A stretch of 64,000 bases of DNA from an uncultured Lachnospiraceae bacterium (lineage in GTDB: Bacteria > Bacillota > Clostridia > Lachnospirales > Lachnospiraceae). Positions 26,491 to 34,913 of this stretch are shown here, piece by piece. Every line of letters begins with the position of its first letter. Position 1 is the stretch's first letter. The stretch lies in contig URUY01000006.1 in the NCBI GenBank assembly GCA_900551115.1, positions 1-64,000 of the forward strand, read 5' to 3'. The notes below the pieces were generated by a model. That model saw only the letters and a list, made by a program, of their open reading frames with translations. It was not told the DNA's origin and searched no databases. The position numbers and the translations under genes are program-made.

Positions 26491-26868
26491 TTACTTTAAG
26501 GTAACCTTTGCGCCAACTTCTTCCAGCTTCTTCTTGATATCTTCGGACTCTTCCTTGGAAGCGCCTTCCTTTACCATCTTAGGTGCGCCGTCAACAAGGT
26601 CTTTAGCTTCCTTTAAGCCAAGGCCGGTGATTTCACGAACAACCTTGATAACCTTAACCTTTTCAGCACCAACTTCAGTAAGTTCTACATTGAACTCGGT
26701 CTTCTCTTCTGCTGCTTCTCCTGCGCCAGCACCTGCTGCTGCAACTACAACGCCTGCTGCTGCAGATACGCCGAATTCTTCCTCACAAGCTTTTACTAAG
26801 TCATTTAATTCTAATACGGTTAACTCTTTGATTGCATCAATGAGTTCCTGAGCTGTTAATTTAGCCAT
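26491..26868 (-). CDS. rplL: 50S ribosomal protein L7/L12
   Basis: A 125-residue stalk protein. The N-terminal dimerisation helix (LTAQELIDAIKELTVLELND) is followed by an Ala/Gly-rich hinge (AAAGVVVAAAGAGAGEAAEE) and the C-terminal factor-binding domain with IKVVREITGLGLKEAKDLVDGAPK. It recruits translation factors to the ribosome. The start is MAKLT at 26868, since GGAGG stands nine bases before it and the upstream in-frame codon is inside the ribosome site. It lies 67 bp after rplJ, with which it is translated from the L10-leader transcript. Confidence 0.97.
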   Translation of the reverse strand: MAKLTAQELIDAIKELTVLELNDLVKACEEEFGVSAAAGVVVAAAGAGAGEAAEEKTEFNVELTEVGAEKVKVIKVVREITGLGLKEAKDLVDGAPKMVKEGASKEESEDIKKKLEEVGAKVTLK

Positions 26869-26935
26869 TTCATTTACCTCCAAATTTGTTTGATATGTTT
26901 ACTTTGTTCCATTTGTTTCTAAATCTTAAAATCAC

Positions 26936-27508
26936 TTAAGCTTCTGTAGCAGCTTCAGCGGGTGCTTCTTCTGCTGCGGTCTCTACAGGTGCTTCCTCTG
27001 CTGCAGGTGCTTCACATGCGGATGCGCCGCCTTTTTCTGCAAGCTGATTCATAACACGTGCAAAGTTGGTAATAGGAGACTGTAAGCTGCCAAGCAGTTT
27101 GGAAATAAGTTCCTCTCTGGAAGGGATGCTTGCGATAGCTCCGATACCGGCTGCATCATATAAGGTTCCCTCAACAACACCGCCCTTGATTTCCAGCTTA
27201 TTAGCTGTCTTAGCGAACTTAGCCAGTATTCTTGCAGGTGCTGTTGCATCTGTAGTAGATACTGCCATTGCGCTGGGGCCTTCAAGATATTCGGAAAGTC
27301 CTTCAAAATCTGTACCCTTGAACGCAAAGTTCATCATGGTGTTCTTGTAAACCTTGTAGGTTACTCCGGCTTCACGTAATGCACAACGAAGCTGAGTATC
27401 CTGCTCTACAGTAAGACCTCTGTGGTCAACCAGCACAACAGACTGTGCGTCTTTAATGCGCTCGGAAATTTCCTGTACAACAGGCTGTTTCAATTCAACC
27501 TTTGCCAT
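26936..27508 (-). CDS. rplJ: 50S ribosomal protein L10
   Basis: A 190-residue protein that forms the base of the L7/L12 stalk. The N-terminal rRNA-binding domain includes VVLVDHRGLTVEQDTQLR and VYKNTMMNFAFKGT. The C-terminus is an Ala/Glu-rich tail of about 35 residues (AAEEAPVETAAEEAPAEAATEA region) that is longer than in most bacteria. MAKVELK at 27508 is the start, with GGAGG before it. A 250-nt leader precedes it and probably binds L10 for feedback control. Confidence 0.97.
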   Translation of the reverse strand: MAKVELKQPVVQEISERIKDAQSVVLVDHRGLTVEQDTQLRCALREAGVTYKVYKNTMMNFAFKGTDFEGLSEYLEGPSAMAVSTTDATAPARILAKFAKTANKLEIKGGVVEGTLYDAAGIGAIASIPSREELISKLLGSLQSPITNFARVMNQLAEKGGASACEAPAAEEAPVETAAEEAPAEAATEA

Positions 27509-27516
27509 TTCATTTA

Positions 27517-27765
27517 CCTCCTTATAGAATATTGTGGGATTGCTCCCTGCCGAAAGGAGTTCTATCGAGCGGGCGAACCTGCTCATATAAGAAAAGCCTC
27601 CCGAAAGACGGAAGGCAAAAAGTCTTAAAGCAAAACTCTTTCCTCGGTAGGCGCTTTCTCTTACCCCGCTGTGACATTACCGGCAATCTGACACACGCGC
27701 GCTTGCGCATGCATCGGTATCCTGCAATGCCCGGGACCTACTGTCTTCGGCATGGTTTATAACCT
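27517..27765 (-). ncRNA. L10 leader region
   Basis: The roughly 250-nt untranslated leader between the rplJ promoter (27771-27799) and the rplJ ribosome site. It contains several GC-rich stems, such as CTTCCGTCTTTCGGGAGG near 27597-27615. Its position and length match the L10(L12)4-binding leader that represses rplJL translation in Firmicutes. I infer the family from position; a covariance-model match was not run. It explains most of the 424-bp gap between rplA and rplJ. Confidence 0.7.
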
Positions 27766-27770
27766 TTGAT

Positions 27771-27799
27771 AATATACCACACTCACTACATGGTGTCAA
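27771..27799 (-). promoter_or_regulatory. sigma-A promoter of rplJL(-rpoBC)
   Basis: On the minus strand TTGACA (27799-27794), a 17-bp spacer and TATATT (27776-27771). This near-consensus promoter lies upstream of the L10 leader and just downstream of the rplA terminator. Confidence 0.85.
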
Positions 27800-27873
27800 T
27801 ATGTTTTTCACTTTTTATTCTTTCCCGTTGCGTTTACCTTGAATATTAACCTTTATTCTTTCCTGCAAATCAA

Positions 27874-27905
27874 GAAAAGGCCTCTCCTCTCAGAGAAACC
27901 TTTTC
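27874..27905 (-). terminator. Terminator after rplA
   Basis: On the minus strand GAAAAGG-TTTCTCT, a GAG loop and AGGAGAG-GCCTTTTC form a long imperfect hairpin followed by TTGATTT. It lies 27 bp downstream of the rplA stop. Confidence 0.72.
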
Positions 27906-27931
27906 ACCAGATTCCCTACGGAATCCTGTTC

Positions 27932-28621
27932 TTAGAACTTTGCAACACTTACCTTTACGCCCGGGCCCATGGTGGATGTGAGCGTAATGCTCTTTAAATA
28001 CTGTCCCTTTAATGCGGAAGGTTTTGCCTTTACAATAGCATCCATAAGCGCATTGAAGTTTTCTATGAGCTTTTCTTCTTCAAAAGAAGCTTTTCCCAAA
28101 GGAACATGGATAATGTTAGCCTTATCCAGTCTGTATTCAATCTTACCGGCTTTGATATCATTGATAGCTTTGGTAACATCCATGGTTACGGTGCCGGCCT
28201 TAGGGTTAGGCATTAAGCCTTTAGGTCCAAGAACCTTACCAAGACGTCCGACAACACCCATCATATCCGGAGTTGCTACAACTACATCAAAATCAAGGAA
28301 GCCATCGTTCTGGATTCTCGGAACAAGCTCCTCGCCGCCTACATAATCTGCACCGGCTGCTTCTGCTTCCGCTACCTTATCGCCCTTTGCAAAAACCAGT
28401 ACCTTTACAGCTTTACCGGTTCCGTTAGGAAGAACTACCGCACCACGGATCTGCTGTTCAGCATGACGTCCGTCACAGCCTGTTCTGATATGCGCTTCCA
28501 CTGTCTCGTCAAATTTTGCAGTTGCAGTCTTTTTTACCAGTGCGATTGCATCTGCTGCTTCATAAAATGTTGCGCGGTCTACCAACTTTGCAGCCTCGCT
28601 GTATTTTTTACCATGCTTCAT
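27932..28621 (-). CDS. rplA: 50S ribosomal protein L1
   Basis: A 229-residue L1-stalk protein of normal length. It starts MKHGKKYSEA and carries the conserved GPKGLMPNPKAGTVT motif near residue 130 and the C-terminal TSTMGPGVKV end. It binds 23S rRNA and helps release E-site tRNA; in many bacteria it represses its own rplK-rplA mRNA. GGAGG stands before ATG 28621 and rplK ends 57 bp upstream. Confidence 0.98.
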   Translation of the reverse strand: MKHGKKYSEAAKLVDRATFYEAADAIALVKKTATAKFDETVEAHIRTGCDGRHAEQQIRGAVVLPNGTGKAVKVLVFAKGDKVAEAEAAGADYVGGEELVPRIQNDGFLDFDVVVATPDMMGVVGRLGKVLGPKGLMPNPKAGTVTMDVTKAINDIKAGKIEYRLDKANIIHVPLGKASFEEEKLIENFNALMDAIVKAKPSALKGQYLKSITLTSTMGPGVKVSVAKF

Positions 28622-28678
28622 TATTAAATCCTCCTATGGTTCTAACGACAATTACTTGTCTCCCAATTCTGTTTACAG

Positions 28679-29104
28679 TTAATCTTCTACTACAATACCC
28701 ATGCTTCTTGCTGTTCCGGCAATCATGCTGATAGCTGCTTCAATGCTTGCAGCATTCAAATCCGGCATCTTCATTTCAGCGATTTCCTGAACCTTTGCCT
28801 TGGAGATGGTAGCTACCTTGGTCTTGTTAGGTACGCCTGAACCTGATTTCAAATTACATGCTTTCTTCAACAGTACTGCAGCAGGCGGAGTCTTTGTAAC
28901 AAAGCTGAAGCTTCTGTCTGCATATACGGTAATTACAACAGGGATGATTAAATCACCTTTGTCTGCTGTTCTTGCGTTGAACTGTTTTGTAAATTCAACG
29001 ATGTTTACACCATGCTGTCCAAGTGCAGGACCAACTGGTGGAGCCGGGGTTGCTTTGCCGGCAGGAATCTGTAACTTAATATATCCTGTAACTTTCTTTG
29101 CCAT
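28679..29104 (-). CDS. rplK: 50S ribosomal protein L11
   Basis: A 141-residue protein. The N-terminal domain has KLQIPAGKATPAPPVGPALGQ, and the C-terminal domain binds the GTPase-associated centre of 23S rRNA (AGTARSMGIVVED end). AGGAGG stands well before ATG 29104. It lies 141 bp after nusG and is followed by rplA; the interval contains a small hairpin (29156-29177, minus) and no gene. Confidence 0.98.
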   Translation of the reverse strand: MAKKVTGYIKLQIPAGKATPAPPVGPALGQHGVNIVEFTKQFNARTADKGDLIIPVVITVYADRSFSFVTKTPPAAVLLKKACNLKSGSGVPNKTKVATISKAKVQEIAEMKMPDLNAASIEAAISMIAGTARSMGIVVED

Positions 29105-29245
29105 AATGGCACCTCCTATAATGTGGTAATCTGGCGTGTGTCAACACTCCCACTGTGTGCTTCCGTAAAAGCACACTTTTCCTTGTTGCCTATATTATCC
29201 GGACACTGCACGCTCTCGCCCGCAGAAAACCGGAGAATACCGATT

Positions 29246-29764
29246 TTAAAGTTTTCTTACTTCTGCAAAACTGATTTCGACAGGTGTCTCCCTGCCGAAC
29301 AGCTCCACATTGATGGTAGCGGTCTGCTTACCATAATCCAGTTTCTGTACAACACCAACGGTATCTTTCCAAACGCCGGCTACAACAGCAATGCTGTCGC
29401 CTTCGCCAAAGTCTATGGAAACATTTTCCATCTTAATGCCCAAAGGCTTCATCTCTGCTTCTGTAAGCGGCACCGGTTTACTTCCCGGACCAACAAATCC
29501 GGTCACACCTCTGGTGTTACGGACAACATACCAGGTATCATCATTCATCACCATATTAATCAGAACATAGCCGGGAAACATTTTTTTCTGAACCGTCTTC
29601 TTGGCGCCGTTCTTCATCTCTACAACGTCCTGCATGGGAACCCTCACTTCCAGGATTTCCTCGGCAAGATGCTTGTTGTTTTCGATTGTCTTCTCAATAT
29701 TGGCTTTGACCTTGTTTTCGTATCCTGAGTATGTATGCACTACATACCAATTTGCCTCTGCCAT
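29246..29764 (-). CDS. nusG: Transcription termination/antitermination protein NusG
   Basis: A 172-residue protein with the N-terminal NGN domain (WYVVHTYSGYENKVKANIEK and MFPGYVLINM), which binds the RNA polymerase clamp, and a C-terminal KOW domain (FGEGDSIAVVAGVWKDTVGVVQ). It modulates pausing and couples transcription to translation or Rho. The gene lies 15 bp after secE, the classic pair. GAGGGTG is the ribosome site. Confidence 0.97.
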   Translation of the reverse strand: MAEANWYVVHTYSGYENKVKANIEKTIENNKHLAEEILEVRVPMQDVVEMKNGAKKTVQKKMFPGYVLINMVMNDDTWYVVRNTRGVTGFVGPGSKPVPLTEAEMKPLGIKMENVSIDFGEGDSIAVVAGVWKDTVGVVQKLDYGKQTATINVELFGRETPVEISFAEVRKL

Positions 29765-29779
29765 TCAATCACCCTCGCT

Positions 29780-29983
29780 CTATAATGATGTTAAGAAGTT
29801 TACGCCATTCAGAGCCACAAAATCAATGATGGCAATAATGACTCCTGCAACTACTGAAATTGCAACAACTGCAACGGACTGTTTGAACATGGTTTTCTTA
29901 TCAGGCCACGAAATTTTTTTCAGTTCAATCTGAACATTCTTAAAGAAGCTCTGCTTCTTTGCCTTTTCTGCTGAATCTGCCAT
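29780..29983 (-). CDS. secE: Preprotein translocase subunit SecE
   Basis: A 67-residue single-helix SecE of the short Gram-positive type. The amphipathic stretch FFKNVQIELKKISWPDKKTM is the family signature and is followed by one membrane helix (VAVVAISVVAGVIIAIIDFV). It clamps SecY in the translocon. MADSAEK at 29983, with GGAG five bases upstream, is the start; longer in-frame starts run through rpmG. It is co-transcribed with rpmG and nusG. Confidence 0.95.
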   Translation of the reverse strand: MADSAEKAKKQSFFKNVQIELKKISWPDKKTMFKQSVAVVAISVVAGVIIAIIDFVALNGVNFLTSL

Positions 29984-30005
29984 CGTCTCTCCTTCCGGGC
30001 CAAAT

Positions 30006-30155
30006 TTATTTGGTCTCTTTGTGCATTGTATGAGTCTTGCAGAATCTACAATATTTCTTGGTTTCCATTCTGTCAGGATGTGTCTTTTTATCCTTCGTAG
30101 TGTTGTAATTACGCTGTTTGCATTCTGTACATGCCAATGTAATCTTAGTACGCAT
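30006..30155 (-). CDS. rpmG: 50S ribosomal protein L33
   Basis: A 49-residue protein starting MRTKITLACTEC, with GGAGGTGG before the ATG. Four cysteines in two pairs (CTEC and CRFC) show the zinc-binding form of L33. It is the first gene of the rpmG-secE-nusG-rplKA transcript. Confidence 0.96.
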   Translation of the reverse strand: MRTKITLACTECKQRNYNTTKDKKTHPDRMETKKYCRFCKTHTMHKETK

Positions 30156-30230
30156 CTTTCCACCTCCACGCGCTTTTCTATAAATAAAAATATGCATAAA
30201 AAAAAGACCTAAATCTCATCTCGCTTAGCC

Positions 30231-30260
30231 ACTATAACACACTTATGCCCCTTACGTCAA
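30231..30260 (-). promoter_or_regulatory. sigma-A promoter of rpmG-secE-nusG-rplKA
   Basis: On the minus strand TTGACG (30260-30255), an 18-bp spacer and TATAGT (30236-30231), about 75 bp upstream of the rpmG start. The 318-bp gap between rpmG and the divergent FliD-like gene otherwise holds only its untranslated regions. Confidence 0.72.
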
Positions 30261-30473
30261 TGTTTTTCTTCATATTGCATGTATCATTTTTCACATTTTT
30301 TGCTTCTCTGCCTGCAAAATGCTTGCCTCCTTCATTTCAAAGTGCTACAATGTATTTATGAAAATAGGTTTTTTGTGCCCTTATGTGCGTACCGTAAAGT
30401 ATCATCTGCCGCCACAACGGATTTTGGCGTAAACGGTTCGCAGATTATTTCAAGGAAGAAAGGAGGGGTTTCA

Positions 30474-31769
30474 TTGAGCAATGCTATTTTGACAAATGTC
30501 TATAATCATTATCTCACTACTTATGCGCCCAAAAGCGCTACGCAGTATGATACGCATAAAAAGAGTGAGCTTCGGAATATCTACAACACCATTGTAAAAA
30601 TGAATAAAGAAGCCCCCTGGTACCTTGACACAAACAACCGGGAAACACAGGAATATGCTGTCAGTCTAAAGGAAAACGCCAGAATGCTCCACAATGCCGT
30701 TGCTTCCTTAGGCGGCTTGGATACAGGTTCATCCCTTGCCAAAAAGACCGCTTACTCTTCCGATACGGAAATTGCTGCCGCCGTTTTTGTAGGTGACCCC
30801 AAAAACGAAGCTCCGGTTCCTACCTTGGAGCTTACAGTAAACAGCCTCGCTTCCTCTCAGGAAAATATGGGCGCTTATTTGGCAGAAGGGCCTGTAAATC
30901 TGCCGGCAGATACCTATTCCTTTGATGTTTCCATCAATGACTTAAATTATGAGTTCCAGTTTAATATAAATGCGGAAGATACCAACAAGGACGTGCAGGA
31001 ACGGCTGGTACGCCTGATTAACAATGCACATATCGGCATAAATGCCCGTCTGGATGAAGGCGATGCCCGCAGTTCCATCCGCCTTACCTCCACCGCCACC
31101 GGGCTTCCTGACGGAAAGGACCGGATTTTCCACATTACCGATGACCATACGGGCAAGCAGACCGGCGCTGCAGCATATTTTGGACTGGGCTATATTTCCC
31201 GGCAGCCCGCCAATTCCTCTTTCCTGTTAAACGGAGAAGAACGCAGCACCGCTTCCAACACCTTTACCATCGGGAAAATGTTTGAAGTGGAATTAAAAGC
31301 AGTAAACAAGCCGGAAGAAAGTGTAACCATCGGGCTCAAAACCGATGTGGAATCCCTTACCGACAATATAAGTACCCTTATCGGCAGCTACAATTCCTTT
31401 GTAAGCACCGCAGACACCTACAGCAGCAGCCAGCCCTTAAGTGGCCGGCTCTCCGGAGAAATGGGGCGTATTGCCAGACAATACAAAAACGAAATGGAAG
31501 GCATGGGTTTGCATATTCAGGCAGACAATACAATTGCCATAGACGACAATCTGTTAAAGGAATCGGTCTCTGCCTCCGATGGCACCTTTTCCTATCATGC
31601 ATTAAAAGGATTTGCAGGCTCTCTGGTGCAAAAAGCCTCTCAGGTATCCTTAAATCCCATGCAATATGTAAACCGTACGATTGTTGCCTACAAAAACCCG
31701 GGTCACAATTTCACAAGCCCCTATATTACCAGTGCCTACAGCGGCATGATGTTTAACCGCTATTGTTAA
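30474..31769 (+). CDS. FliD-like flagellar cap/hook-associated protein
   Basis: A 431-residue protein. TTG at 30474 is taken as start because AAAGGAGG lies seven bases before it; the much longer open frame upstream lacks a site and runs through the leader. The sequence has hook-associated features: an N-terminal helical region, a beta-rich core (LELTVNSLASSQENMG, SFDVSINDLNYEFQFNI) and a helical C-terminal part (DNISTLIGSYNSFVSTADTY) like FliD. It is clearly different from the 706-residue FliD at 48041, and no other flagellar gene is near. It may be a second cap or an adhesin-like hook-associated protein. Confidence 0.7.
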   Translation: MSNAILTNVYNHYLTTYAPKSATQYDTHKKSELRNIYNTIVKMNKEAPWYLDTNNRETQEYAVSLKENARMLHNAVASLGGLDTGSSLAKKTAYSSDTEIAAAVFVGDPKNEAPVPTLELTVNSLASSQENMGAYLAEGPVNLPADTYSFDVSINDLNYEFQFNINAEDTNKDVQERLVRLINNAHIGINARLDEGDARSSIRLTSTATGLPDGKDRIFHITDDHTGKQTGAAAYFGLGYISRQPANSSFLLNGEERSTASNTFTIGKMFEVELKAVNKPEESVTIGLKTDVESLTDNISTLIGSYNSFVSTADTYSSSQPLSGRLSGEMGRIARQYKNEMEGMGLHIQADNTIAIDDNLLKESVSASDGTFSYHALKGFAGSLVQKASQVSLNPMQYVNRTIVAYKNPGHNFTSPYITSAYSGMMFNRYC

Positions 31770-31806
31770 AAAGCATCTACAGGAAACCCTATAGATGCTT
31801 TTTTGT
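31770..31806 (+). terminator. Terminator of the FliD-like gene
   Basis: AAAGCATCTA and TAGATGCTTT form a hairpin directly after the stop codon, followed by a long T-rich run. Confidence 0.88.
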
Positions 31807-31890
31807 TTTTTGTTTTTTGTTTTTTGCTTTTTTGCTTTTATACTTTTATTCTTTTATACCGTTATGCCGTTATGCCGTTATGCCGTTATA
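31798..31890. repeat. T-rich tract and four 8-bp tandem repeats
   Basis: A run of TTTTTTG-type units (about 31798-31840) is followed by four tandem copies of CCGTTATG (31859-31890, last copy ending in A). They lie between two convergent genes, so copy-number change would probably not alter a coding frame. Confidence 0.8.
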
Positions 31891-31914
31891 GTCCTGTTTC
31901 TAAACGCCCTTCTG

Positions 31915-33540
31915 CTACAACGGTATATTTCCATGTTTCTTTTTGACAGGAGCTGTTTTCTTGTTCTCTAAGGCTTTCAGGGCTGTAAGCAGCCGTTCCC
32001 TTGTTTCCTCCGGTTTGATTACCTCATTCACATAACCTCTGGCAGATGCAACGTAGGGGTTTAAAAACCGCTCCTCATACTCCTTTTTACACTGCTCCCG
32101 CATGCCTTCCGGATTTGGCGCCGCTTTGATTTTCCGCTTAAAAGCAATGTTTACTGCGCCTTCCGCTCCCATAACTGCGATTTCCGCAATAGGCCAGGCA
32201 TATACCGCATCTGCGCCCATTTCCTTGGAATTCATGGCAATGTATGCACCTCCGTAAGCCTTACGCATAATCACGGTAATCTTAGGCACTGTCGCTTCCG
32301 AATAGGCATACAGTATCTTTGCTCCATGCCTGATAATGCCGTTATGCTCCTGCGCCGTACCCGGCAAAAAGGCCGGAACATCCACAAGCGTAATAAGCGG
32401 AATATTAAAGCAATCACAGAACCTGATAAACCGTGCGATTTTGTCGGATGCATGATAGTCAAGTGAGCCGCACAGCTGCTTGGGCTGATTTGCTACAAAG
32501 CCCGTACAGGCACCGCTCATTCTTCCGAACCCTATTACCGCGTTGGGTGCGAAATCCCTCTGTACCTCAAAAAAGCTTCCCGTATCTATAATACAATCAA
32601 TTACATCCTTTACATCATAAGCCACTCTTGCGTTATCCGGTACAATGCTCTTAATTTTTTCACAGGGGTTTTCCTCTTTTTCCTGTACACCGCCCTTTTT
32701 AAACGGCAGCTTATGCAGCACCCTGTTTACCTTTAAAAATAACGGTTCCTTCTCCGTTACCGGAAGGATAACGGGGCTTTTTTCCTCATTGTTTCCCGGC
32801 AGATAAGCTAAAAGCTTGCGTACTCCCATCAGGCATTCCTTTTCCGAATCATATGTAAAGTGAGATACCCCGCTCTTTTTGGCATGTACCCGGGCACCTC
32901 CTAATTCTTCCACGGACACCTCTTCATTAATGACGGTTTTTACTACATCGGGTCCTGTAATGAACATTTTGGAAATATCCTTTACCATAAAAATGAAGTC
33001 GCAGATAGCCGGAGCATAACAGGCACCGCCGGAGCAGGGTCCTAAAATTACCGCTATCTGGGGAATCACCCCCGAAGCCTTCGTATGCCGCAAAAACATA
33101 CCGCTGTAGCCGCTCAAGGAAGAAATTCCCTCTTCAATTCTGGCACCTCCGCTGTCATTGATGCAGATAAGCGGCGCCTTCATGTCCATTGCCATATCCT
33201 GCAGACGCGCAATTTTAAAGGAATGGTACTCGCCAAGTGTTCCGCCGATAACCGTAAAATCTTCACTGCTGACAAAAACAAGCCTGCCGTCTATCTCGCC
33301 GTACCCCGTCACCACACCATCGCCCGGCACTCTTCGTTTGTCCAAATCAAAATCATCTATACGGGATTCTACAAAACCGTCCACCTCTACAAAAGTACCT
33401 TTATCCAACAGGACGTCAATCCGTTCCCTTGCTGTCATTTTCCCCTGCCCATGCTGTTTTTCTATCTTAAGCTGACCGCCGCCCATAGCCGCCCTGCCGC
33501 GCCGTTCATCTAAATCCTTTAATGCCTCTTCCCATTTCAT
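31915..33540 (-). CDS. mmdA: Acyl-CoA carboxylase/decarboxylase carboxyltransferase subunit
   Basis: A 541-residue biotin-dependent carboxyltransferase. The N-terminal half has HGQGKMTARERIDVLLDKGTF, and oxyanion-hole motifs GGARIEEG and GPCSGGACYAPA; the C-terminal half has the second crotonase fold (RKAYGGAYIAM). The end, KKKHGNIPL, is typical of methylmalonyl-CoA decarboxylase alpha and propionyl-CoA carboxylase beta subunits. It transfers CO2 between biotin and an acyl-CoA. No biotin carrier, biotin carboxylase or membrane subunit gene is adjacent. The FabT-like palindrome before the gene suggests fatty-acid control, so a role as an acetyl-CoA carboxylase component is also possible. Confidence 0.88.
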   Translation of the reverse strand: MKWEEALKDLDERRGRAAMGGGQLKIEKQHGQGKMTARERIDVLLDKGTFVEVDGFVESRIDDFDLDKRRVPGDGVVTGYGEIDGRLVFVSSEDFTVIGGTLGEYHSFKIARLQDMAMDMKAPLICINDSGGARIEEGISSLSGYSGMFLRHTKASGVIPQIAVILGPCSGGACYAPAICDFIFMVKDISKMFITGPDVVKTVINEEVSVEELGGARVHAKKSGVSHFTYDSEKECLMGVRKLLAYLPGNNEEKSPVILPVTEKEPLFLKVNRVLHKLPFKKGGVQEKEENPCEKIKSIVPDNARVAYDVKDVIDCIIDTGSFFEVQRDFAPNAVIGFGRMSGACTGFVANQPKQLCGSLDYHASDKIARFIRFCDCFNIPLITLVDVPAFLPGTAQEHNGIIRHGAKILYAYSEATVPKITVIMRKAYGGAYIAMNSKEMGADAVYAWPIAEIAVMGAEGAVNIAFKRKIKAAPNPEGMREQCKKEYEERFLNPYVASARGYVNEVIKPEETRERLLTALKALENKKTAPVKKKHGNIPL

Positions 33541-33613
33541 ATATCATTTCCCTTCTTTTCCATATTAACTGTATCCGACTTTTCATTTTACTTTTTTGTT
33601 GTTTGATTTTAAA

Positions 33614-33634
33614 ATAGTTTGAATTTCAAACTAT
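33614..33634. promoter_or_regulatory. Perfect palindrome, FabT/FabR-like operator
   Basis: ATAGTTTGAA, one T, TTCAAACTAT: a perfect 10-1-10 palindrome just downstream of the carboxyltransferase promoter -10. The AGTTTGA/TCAAACT halves resemble the operators of MarR-type fatty-acid regulators (FabT in streptococci, similar sites in clostridia). Binding here would block transcription. The regulator gene is not in the window. Confidence 0.72.
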
Positions 33635-33640
33635 ATAGGT

Positions 33641-33669
33641 ATTATATACACAGGAACAGGAAAAGGCAA
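33641..33669 (-). promoter_or_regulatory. Promoter of the carboxyltransferase gene
   Basis: On the minus strand TTGCCT (33669-33664), a 17-bp spacer and TATAAT (33646-33641). The palindrome begins 6 bp further downstream, over the expected start site. Confidence 0.72.
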
Positions 33670-33698
33670 GCAAAATTTTTGCCTGCCTTTTCCTGTTC
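33654..33698 (-). terminator. Long hairpin downstream of glf
   Basis: GAACAGGAAAAGGCA(A)GCAAAA pairs with TTTTTGC(C)TGCCTTTTCCTGTTC almost without a loop, giving a stem of about 22 bp with one mismatch. It lies 49 bp after the glf stop and overlaps the -35 of the next gene's promoter. It probably ends the glf transcript, though no clean T-tract follows. Confidence 0.6.
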
Positions 33699-33747
33699 TT
33701 ATTACGCTTCTTAATGACACTGCTGCCTAAACACACAGCCCTGACAT

Positions 33748-34866
33748 TTATAATTCTGCCGCAGCCATATCCAATGCTGCCGCTATAACCTTGTCCATAT
33801 CGTAATAACGGTACTGCCCCAGCCTGCCTCCAAAAAGCACATTTTTCTCCTGTTCGGCCAACTCCCGATACCGGGCATAAAGGGCATTGTTTTTCTCATT
33901 ATTCACCGGATAATACGGCTCATCTCCCCGCTGCCATTCCGCAGGATATTCCCTGGTAATGACAGTATCGGGCTGTGTACCGAATTCAAAATGCTTGTGT
34001 TCTATGATACGGGTATACGGAACTTCCCTCTCCGTATAGTTTACCACAGCGTTCCCCTGATAATTGTCACAGCCGGGAATCACTTCCTCTTCAAACCGAA
34101 GCGAGCGGTACTGTAATTCACCCAGACAATAATCAAAATACTCGTCAATCATGCCTGTATACAACACCTTTGTAAAAACATCCGCCTTTTCGCCCTTCGC
34201 TTCGTTTTCTGCAAGAAATTCTCTGTAAGAAATCCCAAGGCGTACCGGTATATCCAAAAGAAGCTTCTCTACTATCTGCGTATAACCGCCCTTTGGAATC
34301 CCCTGATACGGGTCTGTAAAATAATTGTTGTCATATACAAACCGAAGCGGCAGCCTCTTGATGATAAATGCCGGAAGCTCCTTGCAATCCCTGCCCCACT
34401 GCTTCTCCGTATAGCCCTTTATCAGCTTTTCATAGACGTCAGGGCCCACCAGTGAAAGGGCCTGTTCCTCCAGATTCTCCGGTTTTTCCAAATTGAGGGC
34501 TGCAATTTGGGAAGCAATCTTTTCCTTTGCTTCTGCCGGTGTCTTAATCCCCCACATTTTACTGAAGGTGTTCATATTAAAGGGCAGATTATAAAGCTCG
34601 TCCTTGTATACAGCCACCGGCGAATTAATGTAGTGATTAAATTCCGCAAACTGCTGTACATACTCCCAAATCCTTTTATCAGAGGTATGGAAAATATGGG
34701 CGCCGTATTTATGCACCGAAATACCCGCTTCTTCTTTTGTATAAATATTACCGGCAATATGGCTTCGCTTGTCTATCACAAGACAGGCCTTTTCTTTCTT
34801 CTGTGCTTCTCTTGCAAAAACAGCTCCAAAAAGCCCGGCACCGACAATCAGATAATCATACTTCAT
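33748..34866 (-). CDS. glf: UDP-galactopyranose mutase
   Basis: A 372-residue flavoprotein. The FAD-binding N-terminus reads YLIVGAGLFGAVFAREA and is followed by VIDKRSHIAGNIYT. Family signatures such as YGAHIFHTSDKRIWEYV, GYTEKQWGRD and the C-terminal FGGRLGQYRYYDMD are all present. It converts UDP-galactopyranose to UDP-galactofuranose for surface glycans. The start is ATG 34866 behind GGAGG. It is alone here, without a galactofuranosyltransferase next to it. Confidence 0.97.
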   Translation of the reverse strand: MKYDYLIVGAGLFGAVFAREAQKKEKACLVIDKRSHIAGNIYTKEEAGISVHKYGAHIFHTSDKRIWEYVQQFAEFNHYINSPVAVYKDELYNLPFNMNTFSKMWGIKTPAEAKEKIASQIAALNLEKPENLEEQALSLVGPDVYEKLIKGYTEKQWGRDCKELPAFIIKRLPLRFVYDNNYFTDPYQGIPKGGYTQIVEKLLLDIPVRLGISYREFLAENEAKGEKADVFTKVLYTGMIDEYFDYCLGELQYRSLRFEEEVIPGCDNYQGNAVVNYTEREVPYTRIIEHKHFEFGTQPDTVITREYPAEWQRGDEPYYPVNNEKNNALYARYRELAEQEKNVLFGGRLGQYRYYDMDKVIAAALDMAAAEL

Positions 34867-34913
34867 TCCATTTCCTCCACCAGTACACACTTATTCCAAT
34901 CTTAGTGCCTCAC

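Noticed and set aside
29117..29144. TTGACA with a TTATAG 17 bp later on the minus strand before rplK
   Set aside because: The -10 would overlap the rplK Shine-Dalgarno, leaving no room for a leader. Probably chance; rplK is reached from the rpmG promoter.
29105..29245. Gap between nusG and rplK considered as a tRNA gene, as found near nusG in some clostridia
   Set aside because: Only a short hairpin is present and no cloverleaf can be drawn.
31859..31890. Short direct repeats considered as a CRISPR array
   Set aside because: Units are 8 bp and contiguous, without spacers or cas genes.
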